Assembly (NCBI RefSeq): GCF_030285785.1
Contig: NZ_CP127247.1
Span: 2,999,501 to 3,063,500 of the forward strand
Length of the DNA: 64,000 bases
Origin: Parasedimentitalea psychrophila
GTDB lineage: Bacteria; Pseudomonadota; Alphaproteobacteria; Rhodobacterales; Rhodobacteraceae
Direction: 5' to 3'
Below the pieces are notes generated by a model. It was not told where the DNA came from. It did not search any database and saw only the letters and a program-made list of their open reading frames with translations. Positions 27,771 through 37,179 of the stretch are shown piece after piece; the first letter of the stretch is position 1, and the number at the start of each line of letters is the position of its first letter. The translations under genes were made by a program, and so were the position numbers.

Positions 27771-29564
27771 CTAGATTTCCGGCTGCGCACTTGTGACCGT
27801 CATGCCAGTCAGTTTCCACGCGCCCTCAATCGGGGCGATGTCCATCACTGCGCTGAAACGAATGTTCTTCTGATGCGGATGCCCCCAATGCTCGCCGGTT
27901 GCTGTCACGCTCCAGCTCACCGATGCCTGAAACCCGCTTGCACTAGGTGTTGGCCGGATATTTGCAACACCGAAATCCCTGATGTTTTTGATGCTCCCAG
28001 CCCCACCACCTTGCATTTCGACAATAAGAGCGCGTCCCAGTTCCAGCTTCACATCCTCAAATGCATCTGCTGATACGCTCGTGCGCAGGGCCTCGTTCAA
28101 CCGTTCTGGGATCTTCTCCTGAAGTGCATTGTGAAAGTTCTCAATCAACTGGCTGGCGATACGTGCGGCTGCAGGACGATCAGGTGTACTTGCAATCGGG
28201 TTCTCCATGTTAATCCACCCAATTTGTGTCGAGACAGCAGTCGCCACAAGTAGCGTTCCCAGTGCAGTGATCCTGACAATTCTGGGAATGCTCTGCCGTC
28301 TAAACAGGAAAACCGCCCCACAAAGTGTGGACACAATCAACAAGATCGTCAACATCGGCACATTAAGAGTACGCTCTTTGCCAAAGACCACAGGCGAGAT
28401 AACCGGCGGCTCGTAGGTTTTGAAATAATTGGTCCACTTCAATATTGGATTTTCTGAAGTAAGGCCCGCTAGGAATGGACCTGCGGCGTCAATGGCGTTG
28501 CCTGGCACTTTGGTGACCGGATCGGGAAATACAGTCCATTCCACCGTTGCTTCTTGCGCATAACCGGCCGTAGGTGTGGAATAGATCAGGCCAACATAAT
28601 CTGCATCTGCCCGAACTTCGTCTTCTTCCTGGATGAAATTCAAGCCCCTCGTTCCGATGCGCATAAAACTAAGCCGATCAAATGTCGGTATGATTTTTTT
28701 GCCATCTATTGCCATCGGCGAGCGGTCATTCAATACCGACGGCAGGCGCGATTCAATTTCTCTACGCTCTGCCTTTGTCATGGTCCGACCGGCAATCTCC
28801 ACACCAACCAACTCGGCGGCATTGTGCACCCGAATAAGGGCTTCGTGACGAATTTCAAACGGGCTGGCGTACAGAAAGCTCATCATAGGAAAACGATAAT
28901 GGCGCGCCAAATTTGGGTTTTCAAAACTGGTATACCACGGGTCCAGCCATTCGATGTTCAGCGTTACCCTCTTTGCCAGGTAACGGAAATCTATCACAGG
29001 AACATCGCGGTCAAACACGACCATGCCTATTGAAACCTGTGCATTGCCATCCGCGTCGAGCGGTGGGGTAAAAACAAGCCTGTCCGGGCGGGTGCCATTG
29101 AACGGATAAAACAGCTCTGCATAAAGAACACGTGGGTCATCCGGGGGGGCGGGAAAAACCTTTCCGGTGGCTGGATCGCGTTGCCCAGTGAGTGGTGAGG
29201 CCCGGTCAACCCGCATCCGGCGTTCAATCAATTGGACGGCAATCGGCAATGCAGTGCCATCAGACCGGCGAATACTCAGGCCGTTTTCGGTAAAATCGAC
29301 TATCCGGTCATCGGACGTTGCCCGCAGAGGTGCATCATCCTTGAACCAGCTATTGGGAACCAGTGCGTCAAAGGTTTTGAGGTCACCCACATACACCTCA
29401 AGTTGGACGTGCACGCCGTCCTCGTCGATCCGGAATTCGGCGATATTGGGAGCCACTTCAGACCCATTAAATGCGACGTAGTCAGCCAGCGCCCAAGAGG
29501 GAGGCAGAACCGCCGCAAGCGAGAAGGCCCAGACCAGACAGGGCAAGAACAGTTTGAATTTCAC
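27771..29564 (-). CDS. Large exported membrane-anchored protein, unknown function
   Basis: I do not recognise this protein. About 597 residues from a GTG at 29564 (GGAG 9 bases upstream; a TTG at 29579 is the alternative). Signal peptide with core FLPCLVWAFSLAAVLPPSWA, then about 390 extracytoplasmic residues rich in beta-type sequence (including two aspartate-rich stretches), two adjacent membrane segments (MLTILLIVSTLCGAVFLF and ITALGTLLVATAVSTQIGW) and a 150-residue C-terminal domain. It is translated just before the HupE-like gene and lies 97 bp after the metallo-hydrolase gene. The pairing suggests a two-part envelope complex. Confidence 0.65.
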   Translation of the reverse strand: MKFKLFLPCLVWAFSLAAVLPPSWALADYVAFNGSEVAPNIAEFRIDEDGVHVQLEVYVGDLKTFDALVPNSWFKDDAPLRATSDDRIVDFTENGLSIRRSDGTALPIAVQLIERRMRVDRASPLTGQRDPATGKVFPAPPDDPRVLYAELFYPFNGTRPDRLVFTPPLDADGNAQVSIGMVVFDRDVPVIDFRYLAKRVTLNIEWLDPWYTSFENPNLARHYRFPMMSFLYASPFEIRHEALIRVHNAAELVGVEIAGRTMTKAERREIESRLPSVLNDRSPMAIDGKKIIPTFDRLSFMRIGTRGLNFIQEEDEVRADADYVGLIYSTPTAGYAQEATVEWTVFPDPVTKVPGNAIDAAGPFLAGLTSENPILKWTNYFKTYEPPVISPVVFGKERTLNVPMLTILLIVSTLCGAVFLFRRQSIPRIVRITALGTLLVATAVSTQIGWINMENPIASTPDRPAAARIASQLIENFHNALQEKIPERLNEALRTSVSADAFEDVKLELGRALIVEMQGGGAGSIKNIRDFGVANIRPTPSASGFQASVSWSVTATGEHWGHPHQKNIRFSAVMDIAPIEGAWKLTGMTVTSAQPEI

Positions 29565-29661
29565 TCTTGGGCGCTCCAAAGGGCTGCTTCACAAAGCGTG
29601 TTCAATATTCAAACCCGCCTCTACATAGATGGCTACCCACTTGTCTGCAATTGAGCCAATC

Positions 29662-30963
29662 TCATTCATTCGGCTCGTACCAAGGTCGTTGTTTGCGCCA
29701 GTCTTGATCCTCAAGACCATACTCTTCGCTGAACGCATCCAACATCTCGTTCTGGGCATTGAACCCCGGGCCCCATTCGCCTGCAGCAATGAATTCGCTG
29801 GTCGGATCTGGCCAGTTGGGGTCGGGCGGTGGTTGCCGCGTTGGTCCGGGGACCGCGCTGGCACGATCTGGTGACACGGCCATACGTTCACGCACACCGT
29901 CTTTGGTGATGTTCCAGACCATCATGTCCATCGCGATTGACAAAGGCCCGTCATATGTGGTGCGGATCAAGCCTTCCATTTCCGCATGGGCCTCCTCCAT
30001 GGTATGATACGCCACCGCATGTCCTGGTTCGATTTCACTCATGATCTTGCCGAATGACGGTCCCGAGGTGTGAAATGAGCAGCACGCCCGCCAGGCAAGT
30101 TGCGCGGGTTGCCCATAATCCTCAGCAAAGAAAGTGGGGCTTGCAAAGGACTCGTGGATCACGAAATCGGCGTCCTTGGCAAATTCAACGAACCAGCGGT
30201 TGGGGGATGTGTCCCCACCGAACACCAATTTCATCCCCGCATATTCGATAATAAAACTCACCGGCCCATCACCAGCATGGATGGCCGGGATGGAACGGAC
30301 CACAATTCCGCCCTCATCGTAGACTACCGCATTCTCTTTGCGATAATCAAATTCGTGCACGGTAATATTCCCCGGCACGGGCGTAATTTTGAAAGCGCGG
30401 GTCTGATAATCCCAGTTGAATGCTTTGAGAAAATGGTCAATTGCCCATGCGGTGCCCATGTCTTCAGTCTGCCCGCTTGGCCCCCAAACCTCCAGCGGCA
30501 CCGGACGGCCGGATGTCCAGCCCCCCGCCCACAGAGCGTCAAGATCGCCCCAGTGATCTGTATGCAAATGGCTTATAAATACCTTGGTCAGGTATTCGGA
30601 TGGGATCATCAGCGCATTCAGGTTGCGCATCGACCCTGAGCCAATGTCAAAAATGATTTTTTCGCCATTGCCAAATTCAAACAGGAAACAAGCCGACGCC
30701 TGGCCGCGCCGTTGATCCGGCATTCCGGTCCCGCAGGCGACAACGCGAACCTCACCCTCGGCCAGTGCCTCGGTTCCCGGGTAATAGACATAACGATCGG
30801 GTGCTGTACCGTTTGGATCATCCACCACGCCGCCAGCGGCCTGAGCGGCTCCGAATTCGGACCCGTGGGAAAACCCAAGTAAATTAATTGGAAGTCCGCT
30901 AGCAATAAAAGCGAAACTTGCTCCGGCGACTAACGAAATGATCTTGAGATGCCTCTTTTTCAT
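29662..30963 (-). CDS. Secreted MBL-fold metallo-hydrolase
   Basis: A 433-aa protein with a signal peptide (KIISLVAGASFAFIASG) and a complete metallo-beta-lactamase fold: metal-binding HLHTDHWGD at 132-139, later histidine in IPAIHAGDGP, aspartate in VFGGDTSPN, and histidine in VAYHTMEEAH. It resembles the long secreted branch that includes the GntH protein named in guanitoxin gene clusters, but no other gene of that pathway is here, so the name should not be carried over. Likely a hydrolase acting in the periplasm; substrate unknown. It precedes the unknown 597-aa protein and HupE-like genes on the same strand. Confidence 0.8.
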   Translation of the reverse strand: MKKRHLKIISLVAGASFAFIASGLPINLLGFSHGSEFGAAQAAGGVVDDPNGTAPDRYVYYPGTEALAEGEVRVVACGTGMPDQRRGQASACFLFEFGNGEKIIFDIGSGSMRNLNALMIPSEYLTKVFISHLHTDHWGDLDALWAGGWTSGRPVPLEVWGPSGQTEDMGTAWAIDHFLKAFNWDYQTRAFKITPVPGNITVHEFDYRKENAVVYDEGGIVVRSIPAIHAGDGPVSFIIEYAGMKLVFGGDTSPNRWFVEFAKDADFVIHESFASPTFFAEDYGQPAQLAWRACCSFHTSGPSFGKIMSEIEPGHAVAYHTMEEAHAEMEGLIRTTYDGPLSIAMDMMVWNITKDGVRERMAVSPDRASAVPGPTRQPPPDPNWPDPTSEFIAAGEWGPGFNAQNEMLDAFSEEYGLEDQDWRKQRPWYEPNE

Positions 30964-31055
30964 TTTAGTCTCCTAAAGAATTTATTTGGCACAAGTCGGC
31001 CTATCATGACTGAACAACGTTGCTGCTGCCCGGGAAATGAACGGTAAGCTGACAC

Positions 31056-31871
31056 CTAGAACCTGAAGGTCACCCCAAGATAGGGACCATGCTGGCTCAC
31101 ATCATAAGCAAACGGCCCTGTGGCAAGAGTGGTGCTGTAGTCCATGCTGTAGTAGCGGTAGCCGAACCGGAGCGAATTTTTCTTCCACAGTTGATAGTCA
31201 AACCCAGCGTTCAGCCCGACCTGAAGATCGTTGCCGCCAGCCCCAAATCCACCCAGATCGAGTGCAACGGCCGCTGCCCATTTCTCGCTCAGCCGCCACA
31301 TGGCACGTGCACCAATGACCGGCTCGAACCAGCCTTCATCACCGCCCAATTGCGGCAACGGACCAGCCCCTACTGTTATGTCGACTGTTTGCCTAAGGGA
31401 GTTGTAACGGACTCCACCCTGCAGATCGATGCTATAGCGCTGGTTTTGAACCCCATAAGTACTGTCTACCACCCGGTAAGCGGCCAGCACACCCAACCAC
31501 TTTTGCCGGATGTCCACTGCAAAGGTCGCGCCAGGTGGAGAGGGTAATGATCCGTCCGCTTCTAATTGGACATAATTCGCATCAACAATGATGCCAAAAT
31601 CTCCGCGCCACATCTCGAATGTAGCGGCTAGCGCAAAATCCAATAGATCGAGGGCATCCTTGAAATCCAGGTCCAACGGCACTGATGTTCCTGCAATTGT
31701 CGATGTGCCCGACGTTCTGGCAGGTAAAAAGGCATAGGGTGTCAGGGTATACCGCCATTCGCTCTCGCTTTGGCCGGGCATTGGCAAGGGTTCCGCGATG
31801 GACGAAAGCGGTGCAAAGCCCAAGATGGTTCCAGCTCCCAGAGCAATTATTCTTGTCCAAATTGCATTCAT
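31056..31871 (-). CDS. Outer-membrane beta-barrel protein
   Basis: A 271-aa protein with a signal peptide (IIALGAGTILGFAPLSSIA) and alternating amphipathic strands throughout, ending in the aromatic terminus YLGVTFRF that is the outer-membrane assembly signal. The segments WRYTLTPYAFLPA near the start and LRFGYRYYSMDYST near the end are typical of small porin-like or OmpW-like barrels. It lies 92 bp upstream of the MBL-fold gene on the same strand, so it may be the first gene of the envelope operon. A passive pore or surface role is inferred. Confidence 0.75.
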   Translation of the reverse strand: MNAIWTRIIALGAGTILGFAPLSSIAEPLPMPGQSESEWRYTLTPYAFLPARTSGTSTIAGTSVPLDLDFKDALDLLDFALAATFEMWRGDFGIIVDANYVQLEADGSLPSPPGATFAVDIRQKWLGVLAAYRVVDSTYGVQNQRYSIDLQGGVRYNSLRQTVDITVGAGPLPQLGGDEGWFEPVIGARAMWRLSEKWAAAVALDLGGFGAGGNDLQVGLNAGFDYQLWKKNSLRFGYRYYSMDYSTTLATGPFAYDVSQHGPYLGVTFRF

Positions 31872-32119
31872 GCTTCAAACCCTTCACCATCCATGGTTGT
31901 ATTTGACCTCCCTGAGCTATGGCCCCCAGGAGGAAAAACCATCAACTTGAATTAGGGCAACCCGGTCAAAAGTCAGCACACTAGTGAGAATTTGGGGAAA
32001 CCGACTGTCCACGACTTAGGATGGTTTGGTCGACAGGGAGATGTTATTGCTCACTGCTAACCGCTGTCAAAAGTTCCAATGCCGGAGGCTCTTGGAACTT
32101 TTCGAGTCAAAATCGCTTC

Positions 32120-33226
32120 TTACAGGTAGTTGAACTGCACTCGCAGCCAGAACAAAATTCGCGCCAAAGCTTCGACCGGCCCGGCTTCGTCAGTGATGAG
32201 TGTTGCCGCTCCCGATGTGCCCAAACGTTTTGTGTAGTCAGGGAGGTCCTGTGGCAAAACAAGCCGGACCGCAAAATGCTTGGTTCCAAGAAGCTGTCCG
32301 ATGCTTGGTAGCGAACCTGGTGACAAGGTACCCTCCGATGTTGCCGGAATTACCGCCTCGACTTTCGTAGTAAAAGAAGTGCCGGGAAGGGTCCTTAGCG
32401 CGACCAATACAACAGATCCGGGTTGGAACGCGTGTGCCCCACTCTGGGAAAATACGCCGGTCATGGCAAGGTCTTCATCTGGGACAAAAGAAAGGGAAGA
32501 TGAAAATTGGTTCGCGCGATCACCGGCGCGCAGAGTAAGAGCGGTGACGACACCATCGGAAGGCGCGCGAACTATAGTCTGCTCCAATTTCCAACGAGCG
32601 GAAACGAGAGCCTGCTCCACTTGAGCCACTGCGGAATTGACCCCGCCAATCCTGGACCCAATGCGGATTTCAACGCCGCGTTTTACGGCTTGAGCAGATC
32701 GCAAACTGGCCTCTGTCTGTTCTATAGTTGAAATCGACTCTTGCATGCGAAACCCGGTTGCCGCTCCACGCTCGGCAAGTTCGACAACATCGTCCCTGCG
32801 CTGGAAACCAAATTCAAGTTGCGCCTCCAGCCTTTGGATTTCAGAAAGTGCACTTTCAAGCTCAGCCTGCAGCCCTGCCTCTCCAGATTTTGCCTCAACC
32901 AGTGATGCCTCTAGCCGTCGGACCTCAGCCTCAAATGGAACCTGGTCAATTTTGAAGAGCAGGTCGCCCTTCTTAACCGGCAGGTTGGGGGCCACGTTTA
33001 GTTCAACAACCGTTCCGGACACATTGGGAGTTACGGATATAGCAGCGCCGTGGATGGTCACAGTTCCAGACGGAGTGAGGTAATTGAGAGCACCTAACAC
33101 GACCAAGGCTATAATTAGCCCCAAGGTTGCCACAGCAGACTTCCATGACGTGCTCCAAGGCAAAAGCTTGAAGCGGCCGAAAATCAAATAGACAAGCACT
33201 CCGTAAATCGAAAGGACGATCAACAT
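32120..33226 (-). CDS. HlyD/EmrA-family efflux adaptor
   Basis: A 368-aa membrane-fusion protein. From the ATG at 33226, preceded by a strong GGAGGAGGTG, it has two N-terminal hydrophobic segments (IVLSIYGVLVYLIF and ATLGLIIALVVLGALNYL), a biotinyl-lipoyl half (VTPNVSGTVVELNVAPNLPV, KKGDLLFKID), a long coiled-coil hairpin and the second lipoyl half (TIVRAPSDGVVTALTLRAGD). The two membrane segments put it in the YiaV/YibH-like group. No inner-membrane pump or TolC is adjacent, so its partner must be elsewhere. In-frame sequence up to 33307 is probably not translated. Confidence 0.83.
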   Translation of the reverse strand: MLIVLSIYGVLVYLIFGRFKLLPWSTSWKSAVATLGLIIALVVLGALNYLTPSGTVTIHGAAISVTPNVSGTVVELNVAPNLPVKKGDLLFKIDQVPFEAEVRRLEASLVEAKSGEAGLQAELESALSEIQRLEAQLEFGFQRRDDVVELAERGAATGFRMQESISTIEQTEASLRSAQAVKRGVEIRIGSRIGGVNSAVAQVEQALVSARWKLEQTIVRAPSDGVVTALTLRAGDRANQFSSSLSFVPDEDLAMTGVFSQSGAHAFQPGSVVLVALRTLPGTSFTTKVEAVIPATSEGTLSPGSLPSIGQLLGTKHFAVRLVLPQDLPDYTKRLGTSGAATLITDEAGPVEALARILFWLRVQFNYL

Positions 33227-33773
33227 AGTCCAGTCACCTCCTCCAGGTGTCGGGAAGGCCGAAGTCCGAGTATTCTGCAAAGGCTGCATTGACGTAACCT
33301 GCATCACTTCGTCTACGTTTCCCTTCTCTATGACTTAAAAGCTATTCTGATATTTCAACGGAATTTATCGACTAACGTGCCTTCTACAGGAGGACGGGTG
33401 GTTGAATGCGCAGAATTATTAGAGGGTGCAGAACTTACTTTTGGCGCCTTCTCAGATTGGATCAAGCTGATCGATGATGGGGGGTAGATGTGTCTGTGTT
33501 GACCGGCACTTTGACAAAGCGGACGCCTAAAAAACCTCCGTTTCTGGACTTTGCTAGTCCAAAAGCTACCGTAAGTTTTCCGATGGCCTCGCTCACCGTG
33601 GCTGAGTAAACAACCCTGAGAATTCGATTGGGCAAACATACCTCAGGCTGTCTGACCAAGACCTAAGAAGTCCAAGAGAAGAAATCCGAACAGTCTGGAC
33701 TGTTACGACCTTCAGAAAGCATCAAGTGCTTGTCGGTTCAACACTCCCGGCGACGAAAATTTGGGGATGTCCA
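33227..33773. other. Divergent intergenic region
   Basis: Gap between the leftward HlyD gene and the rightward DUF900 gene. Short frames of 65-103 codons overlap each other and show no family. It presumably carries two divergent promoters; no repeat or RNA was recognised. Confidence 0.4.
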
Positions 33774-34904
33774 TTGGGGTGTGACGGGAAAAAGAATTGG
33801 AAGAGTGAAACGACTGTTTGCATGGTCGTTTGCTTATCAATGCTTTTGTTGGTCGCCTGCGCGCCCGAGCCGCCTCTGATTGGCATAGAGAACCCTAATG
33901 TTAGGTCAGAGGATGTTCCCGGTATAAGACGGCACCAAATCCTCATTGCAACAACACGTGCCCCTTCCGACGCTTCCGGGGTTTTTTATGATTCCAGTCG
34001 CAGCAAACTCGGCTTTGCCAAAGTAGATGTGACCATTCCGCCAGTACATCAAACCGGAAAACTTGAGCGGGCGCGAAGATTTCCGCCGGACCCGAGAAGA
34101 GAGTTTGTTGTTGAAAATCCAATCCGTTTGGCCGGAAAGTCGGAGTTCAGATCCCAAGTTTCGGCGGAACTAAGCAAACGCTCTATTGGCAACAAGGACC
34201 TGCTTGTCTTTGTCCACGGATACAACACTACGTTGTCCGACGCAGTGCTTCAGCTCGCTCAATTTGTTGAAGATACAGATTATAAGGGGGTCCCGCTTCT
34301 TTTCTCCTGGGCGTCTAGCGGTCATGCCGTGAATTATCTCTATGACATCAACAGTGCTGTCATCGCGCGCGATTCATTAGTTGAACTTGTTTCCTCACTC
34401 AATCTAACCGCAATTGAAGGATACGATGTTGTGGCTCATTCAATGGGAACAGTGGTTGCAATGGAGGCGATGCGTCTAATTTCGCGGGAAGGTGACCCTG
34501 GTCAGCTTCGGCGACTAGAACACATTGTTCTCGCCTCGCCGGACATTGATCTCGATCTCTTTCGAGCACAGGTTTCTGCGGTGCCCGAGCACAGACGCCG
34601 AATAGTGATTTTGACCTCTAGCGACGACAAAGCACTCAAGCTCAGCCAGCGGATCGCCGGGGGGATACAACGCGTAGGACAAACAGACGCAGAAGAACTC
34701 ATTCAGGCCGGGATAACAGTCATTGATTTGAGCCAGGTCGAAGATACCGGCTCGTACAGCCACAGTAAGTTCAGCGATGCCCCGGACGTTGTCCGGCGGG
34801 TGGGAGAGTACTTGAACAACGATGGCAGTTTTGGAGATCCGCGCCCGAATACAAGTCAGACCATCGTCTTTGGTCTCGGAGCGGCAATTGGCACCTCAAA
34901 CTAA
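33774..34904 (+). CDS. DUF900 alpha/beta-hydrolase lipoprotein
   Basis: An alpha/beta hydrolase of the DUF900 family, about 376 residues. A TTG at 33774 preceded by GGGGAT gives a lipoprotein signal peptide with a positive N-region (KKNWKS), hydrophobic core and lipobox LLVAC; other starts (GTG 33726, ATG 33822) are possible. Family motifs: VFVHGYNTT (oxyanion region), nucleophile elbow AHSMGT, VLASPDIDLD, and a C-terminal histidine in GSYSHSKFSD. Presumed envelope esterase or lipase. It converges with the MscS gene 26 bp downstream. Confidence 0.82.
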   Translation: MGCDGKKNWKSETTVCMVVCLSMLLLVACAPEPPLIGIENPNVRSEDVPGIRRHQILIATTRAPSDASGVFYDSSRSKLGFAKVDVTIPPVHQTGKLERARRFPPDPRREFVVENPIRLAGKSEFRSQVSAELSKRSIGNKDLLVFVHGYNTTLSDAVLQLAQFVEDTDYKGVPLLFSWASSGHAVNYLYDINSAVIARDSLVELVSSLNLTAIEGYDVVAHSMGTVVAMEAMRLISREGDPGQLRRLEHIVLASPDIDLDLFRAQVSAVPEHRRRIVILTSSDDKALKLSQRIAGGIQRVGQTDAEELIQAGITVIDLSQVEDTGSYSHSKFSDAPDVVRRVGEYLNNDGSFGDPRPNTSQTIVFGLGAAIGTSN

Positions 34905-34930
34905 GCCTTCAAGTTCTTAAAAACAGTCTG

Positions 34931-36025
34931 TTAGATGCTGCCCGCGAGCCCGGTTGCTTTGTTCTCCGTGTAAACAGAGCGAGACGGAAACGCAAACTCT
35001 GCGCCCGCGCCTTCAACGATCTTCTTTATCGCAAGGATCAATTCGTGCCGTGCATCCAGTTCAGCCGAGTACTCATTTGCAGCGACAAAGCAATCAACCA
35101 AAATATCAATGGATGACTCTTCTAAGGCGTAGAGGCGCACGAAGAGGTTTGCCTCGGTGAGACCAACAAACCGGTCGCTCGTATTAATGTAGCTAGCGAT
35201 CTCTTCGCAAATGCTGTTCAGCGTTTCAGTTTCAGTCCCATATGTAAGCGCAATAGTCCACCGAAGACGACGTGCTGTTCTGCGGGAGAAATTGGACAGA
35301 GAGTTGTTGGCCAGTTCAGAGTTGGGGATGTGTTCCGTTCCATTGTCGAAACGGCGAATGACAGTGGAGCGAAGATCTATTTTTTCGACAATTCCTTCAA
35401 CATCCTGCGAGATGCGGATCCAATCGCCCTCACGAAAGCGCCTCTCAGCGGCAATATTGAATCCAGCGAGTAAGTTTCGGATCTGGTCTTGTGCAGCCAA
35501 TGCCACGGCGGCTCCCGCGATACCGAGGCCAGTCAAGGCCGGGCCAAGGTCAATTCCCCACACATTCAGAACCACAACAACTGCTATAGCAACAAGGAGG
35601 AAACGGACAATCTGGGAGATCCAAGACCCCCGAAGGCGACCTTGGTGAACGCCAATAACCTTGGCTTGCTCCAATAGAACAAGAATGAGCGCATTGATCA
35701 GCCAAAATACTCCAAATACCAACAATGATTGAAGGACACTGAGAACAATAAGAGCGGCGGCACCCGGCAGATCAAGAACGCTTATCCCGAGGAATGCCGC
35801 AAGCATTCCGAGCAGGCCAGTCATAGCTGGGCGAAGGCTAGAACGCGCTGTCGGCTCGATTAACAGTCCAAAACGCCGAACTATGCCAATGATGCCCAAG
35901 ATAAGGAGATCAGAGAGCCATCTGCGCAGTAACAAAATGGCTGTCGGCAGTGCAACCGCCAGAACTAAATCTAATGAGTGAATTGCCTGCCACCATTCAA
36001 TCAGCTGATGTAATTGCTCTTCCAT
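34931..36025 (-). CDS. MscS-family mechanosensitive channel
   Basis: A 364-aa membrane protein with four or five transmembrane helices and the MscS core: pore-lining helix GLGIAGAAVALAAQDQIRNL, then the beta domain FREGDWIRI, VEKIDLRSTVIRRFDNGTE and the IPNSELANNSLSNFSR signature. A soluble C-terminal domain follows. It would release solutes on hypo-osmotic shock. It is one of several envelope genes in this block but has its own orientation and no coupling. Confidence 0.9.
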   Translation of the reverse strand: MEEQLHQLIEWWQAIHSLDLVLAVALPTAILLLRRWLSDLLILGIIGIVRRFGLLIEPTARSSLRPAMTGLLGMLAAFLGISVLDLPGAAALIVLSVLQSLLVFGVFWLINALILVLLEQAKVIGVHQGRLRGSWISQIVRFLLVAIAVVVVLNVWGIDLGPALTGLGIAGAAVALAAQDQIRNLLAGFNIAAERRFREGDWIRISQDVEGIVEKIDLRSTVIRRFDNGTEHIPNSELANNSLSNFSRRTARRLRWTIALTYGTETETLNSICEEIASYINTSDRFVGLTEANLFVRLYALEESSIDILVDCFVAANEYSAELDARHELILAIKKIVEGAGAEFAFPSRSVYTENKATGLAGSI

Positions 36026-36371
36026 ATACTTGCCCTGTCTGTGATTTCGTGCCCCGCATTGAGACTTACATTAGTCAATTTATTTGCTCAGCAATACCCG
36101 AAGCGTCTCGTTCTGCTTGAAGGGATATTAGCTCGGGCAACTGGATCATGGCACGGAGTTTGCTACGACTAAACTCTGGAAGGGGCCGAATTGAGGGAAA
36201 ACTCTGGAAATATGAGCCTCGTTGCCACATGAAATGTTATGATATCCCGGGTCACTCGACGCCGTGACAAACGCCAGCGATCTGATGGGCGTTGTTGCAG
36301 AGCTGAAGATACAACTTTGAAAATGGCCGCATAGGGTCAATAGTGAAACTGCCCGGTTTTAGGGACGAGGA
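36026..36371. other. Intergenic region with a transposase-tail repeat
   Basis: Contains the MscS promoter side. 36305-36355 (ACTTTGAAAATGGCCGCAT, AGGGTCAATAGTGAAACTG) repeats the sequence at 26268-26320, the tail of an IS3-family transposase (LKMAA stop). Nothing else recognised. Confidence 0.5.
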
Positions 36372-36626
36372 TCACTCTGGCGCAAGCAGCCTGCCGAGAC
36401 GGCATCACCGTGCTGTACAAGCGTATGCCGCGTTTCTTTGATGAGTTGGAACTGGCCCATGGCCCTTCTCGGTGATTGCTTTGCAATCGCCTGCCGGGCA
36501 GCGGACGACTGGGGGCCTGATCGTCTCAATGCCAGTCAGCGGCGCGATCTGATGGAAATTGTCGAAGACAGATCAGAGGTTGAACGGCGACTTCGGGCCG
36601 TTTCTAGCAAGCGCTGGTGGGTGTAG
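36372..36626 (+). pseudogene. IS21-family IstB helper remnant with palindromic element
   Basis: TVLYKRMPRFFDELELAHG, then after a 41-bp palindromic element DWGPDRLNASQRRDLMEIVE, both parts from the AAA ATPase IstB. In IstB proteins about 15-20 residues normally separate these blocks (containing Walker B), so the element sits at a deletion junction. The C-terminal remainder is lost after EDRSE. Confidence 0.8.
36463..36503 (+). repeat. Short two-hairpin element in IstB (41 bp)
   Basis: CCCTTCTCGG, perfect inverted repeat TGATTGC/GCAATCG core with loop TTT, then CTGCCGGGCAG. Flanked by GCCCATGG on the left and GACGACTGGGGG on the right. Confidence 0.75.
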
Positions 36627-36717
36627 AGCCGCGGGGTGTGGTAGTCATGCCTATGAATGCTATGCTACTCGTGGTCGCCATCGAATGCGGCGCCCACAAA
36701 CGATTAAGGCAAAGCAC

Positions 36718-36981
36718 ATGTTCCACGAGTTACTTTGTGAATCACTCGATTTGATCAGAGCAGGCAATTTTCGGCCAGGTCCTGAAATGGAGAAGGCGCA
36801 TCAGATCAGTCAAGAGCACGAGGGTGTGCCACTTTTCGATTGGGTGCATGCCCTAGTTCACCGGATCGAAGGCGATGACGCGAATGCTGGGTACTGGTAT
36901 CGGCGCGCTGGCAAGATCCGGCATTCAGGATCAATCAAAGAAGAGTGGCAAATTATTCTAACGTCGGTCGAAAAGGGGTGA
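36718..36981 (+). CDS. Conserved hypothetical small protein
   Basis: An 87-aa soluble protein (MFHELLCESLDLIRAGNFRP, GYWYRRAGK). I recall the pattern FDWxHALxHRIEGDDANAxYWYRRAG from uncharacterised proteobacterial proteins, where it is found as a stand-alone small protein. The ATG at 36718 has AAGG upstream; ATG 36685 in frame is possible. It follows the IstB remnant and precedes the pirin gene. No function known to me. Confidence 0.6.
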   Translation: MFHELLCESLDLIRAGNFRPGPEMEKAHQISQEHEGVPLFDWVHALVHRIEGDDANAGYWYRRAGKIRHSGSIKEEWQIILTSVEKG

Positions 36982-37032
36982 GGAATATCGGGACGTCCTG
37001 ACGCCTCACATCGAAATGCTGCGCAAATAACT

Positions 37033-37179
37033 ATGGGCCGCTTCGACTTGCCGCTCTGCACAGGAAGGCTAACCGACGCTCGACAGGCGCAGATGCTGGC
37101 CGCGACAATCGACCAATTGACCGCCACGACAAACGCCCTGGCGACATCTTTGCTCGCAACCAGAAAGGACATGAGATGA
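37033..37179 (+). CDS. Possible 48-aa leader peptide before pirin
   Basis: An ATG-started frame of 48 codons (MGRFDLPLCTGRLTDARQAQ) ends at a TGA overlapping the pirin ATG as ATGA. The overlap suggests coupling, but the sequence has no family resemblance and no clear ribosome binding site. It may be the tail of a decayed gene. Confidence 0.3.
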   Translation: MGRFDLPLCTGRLTDARQAQMLAATIDQLTATTNALATSLLATRKDMR

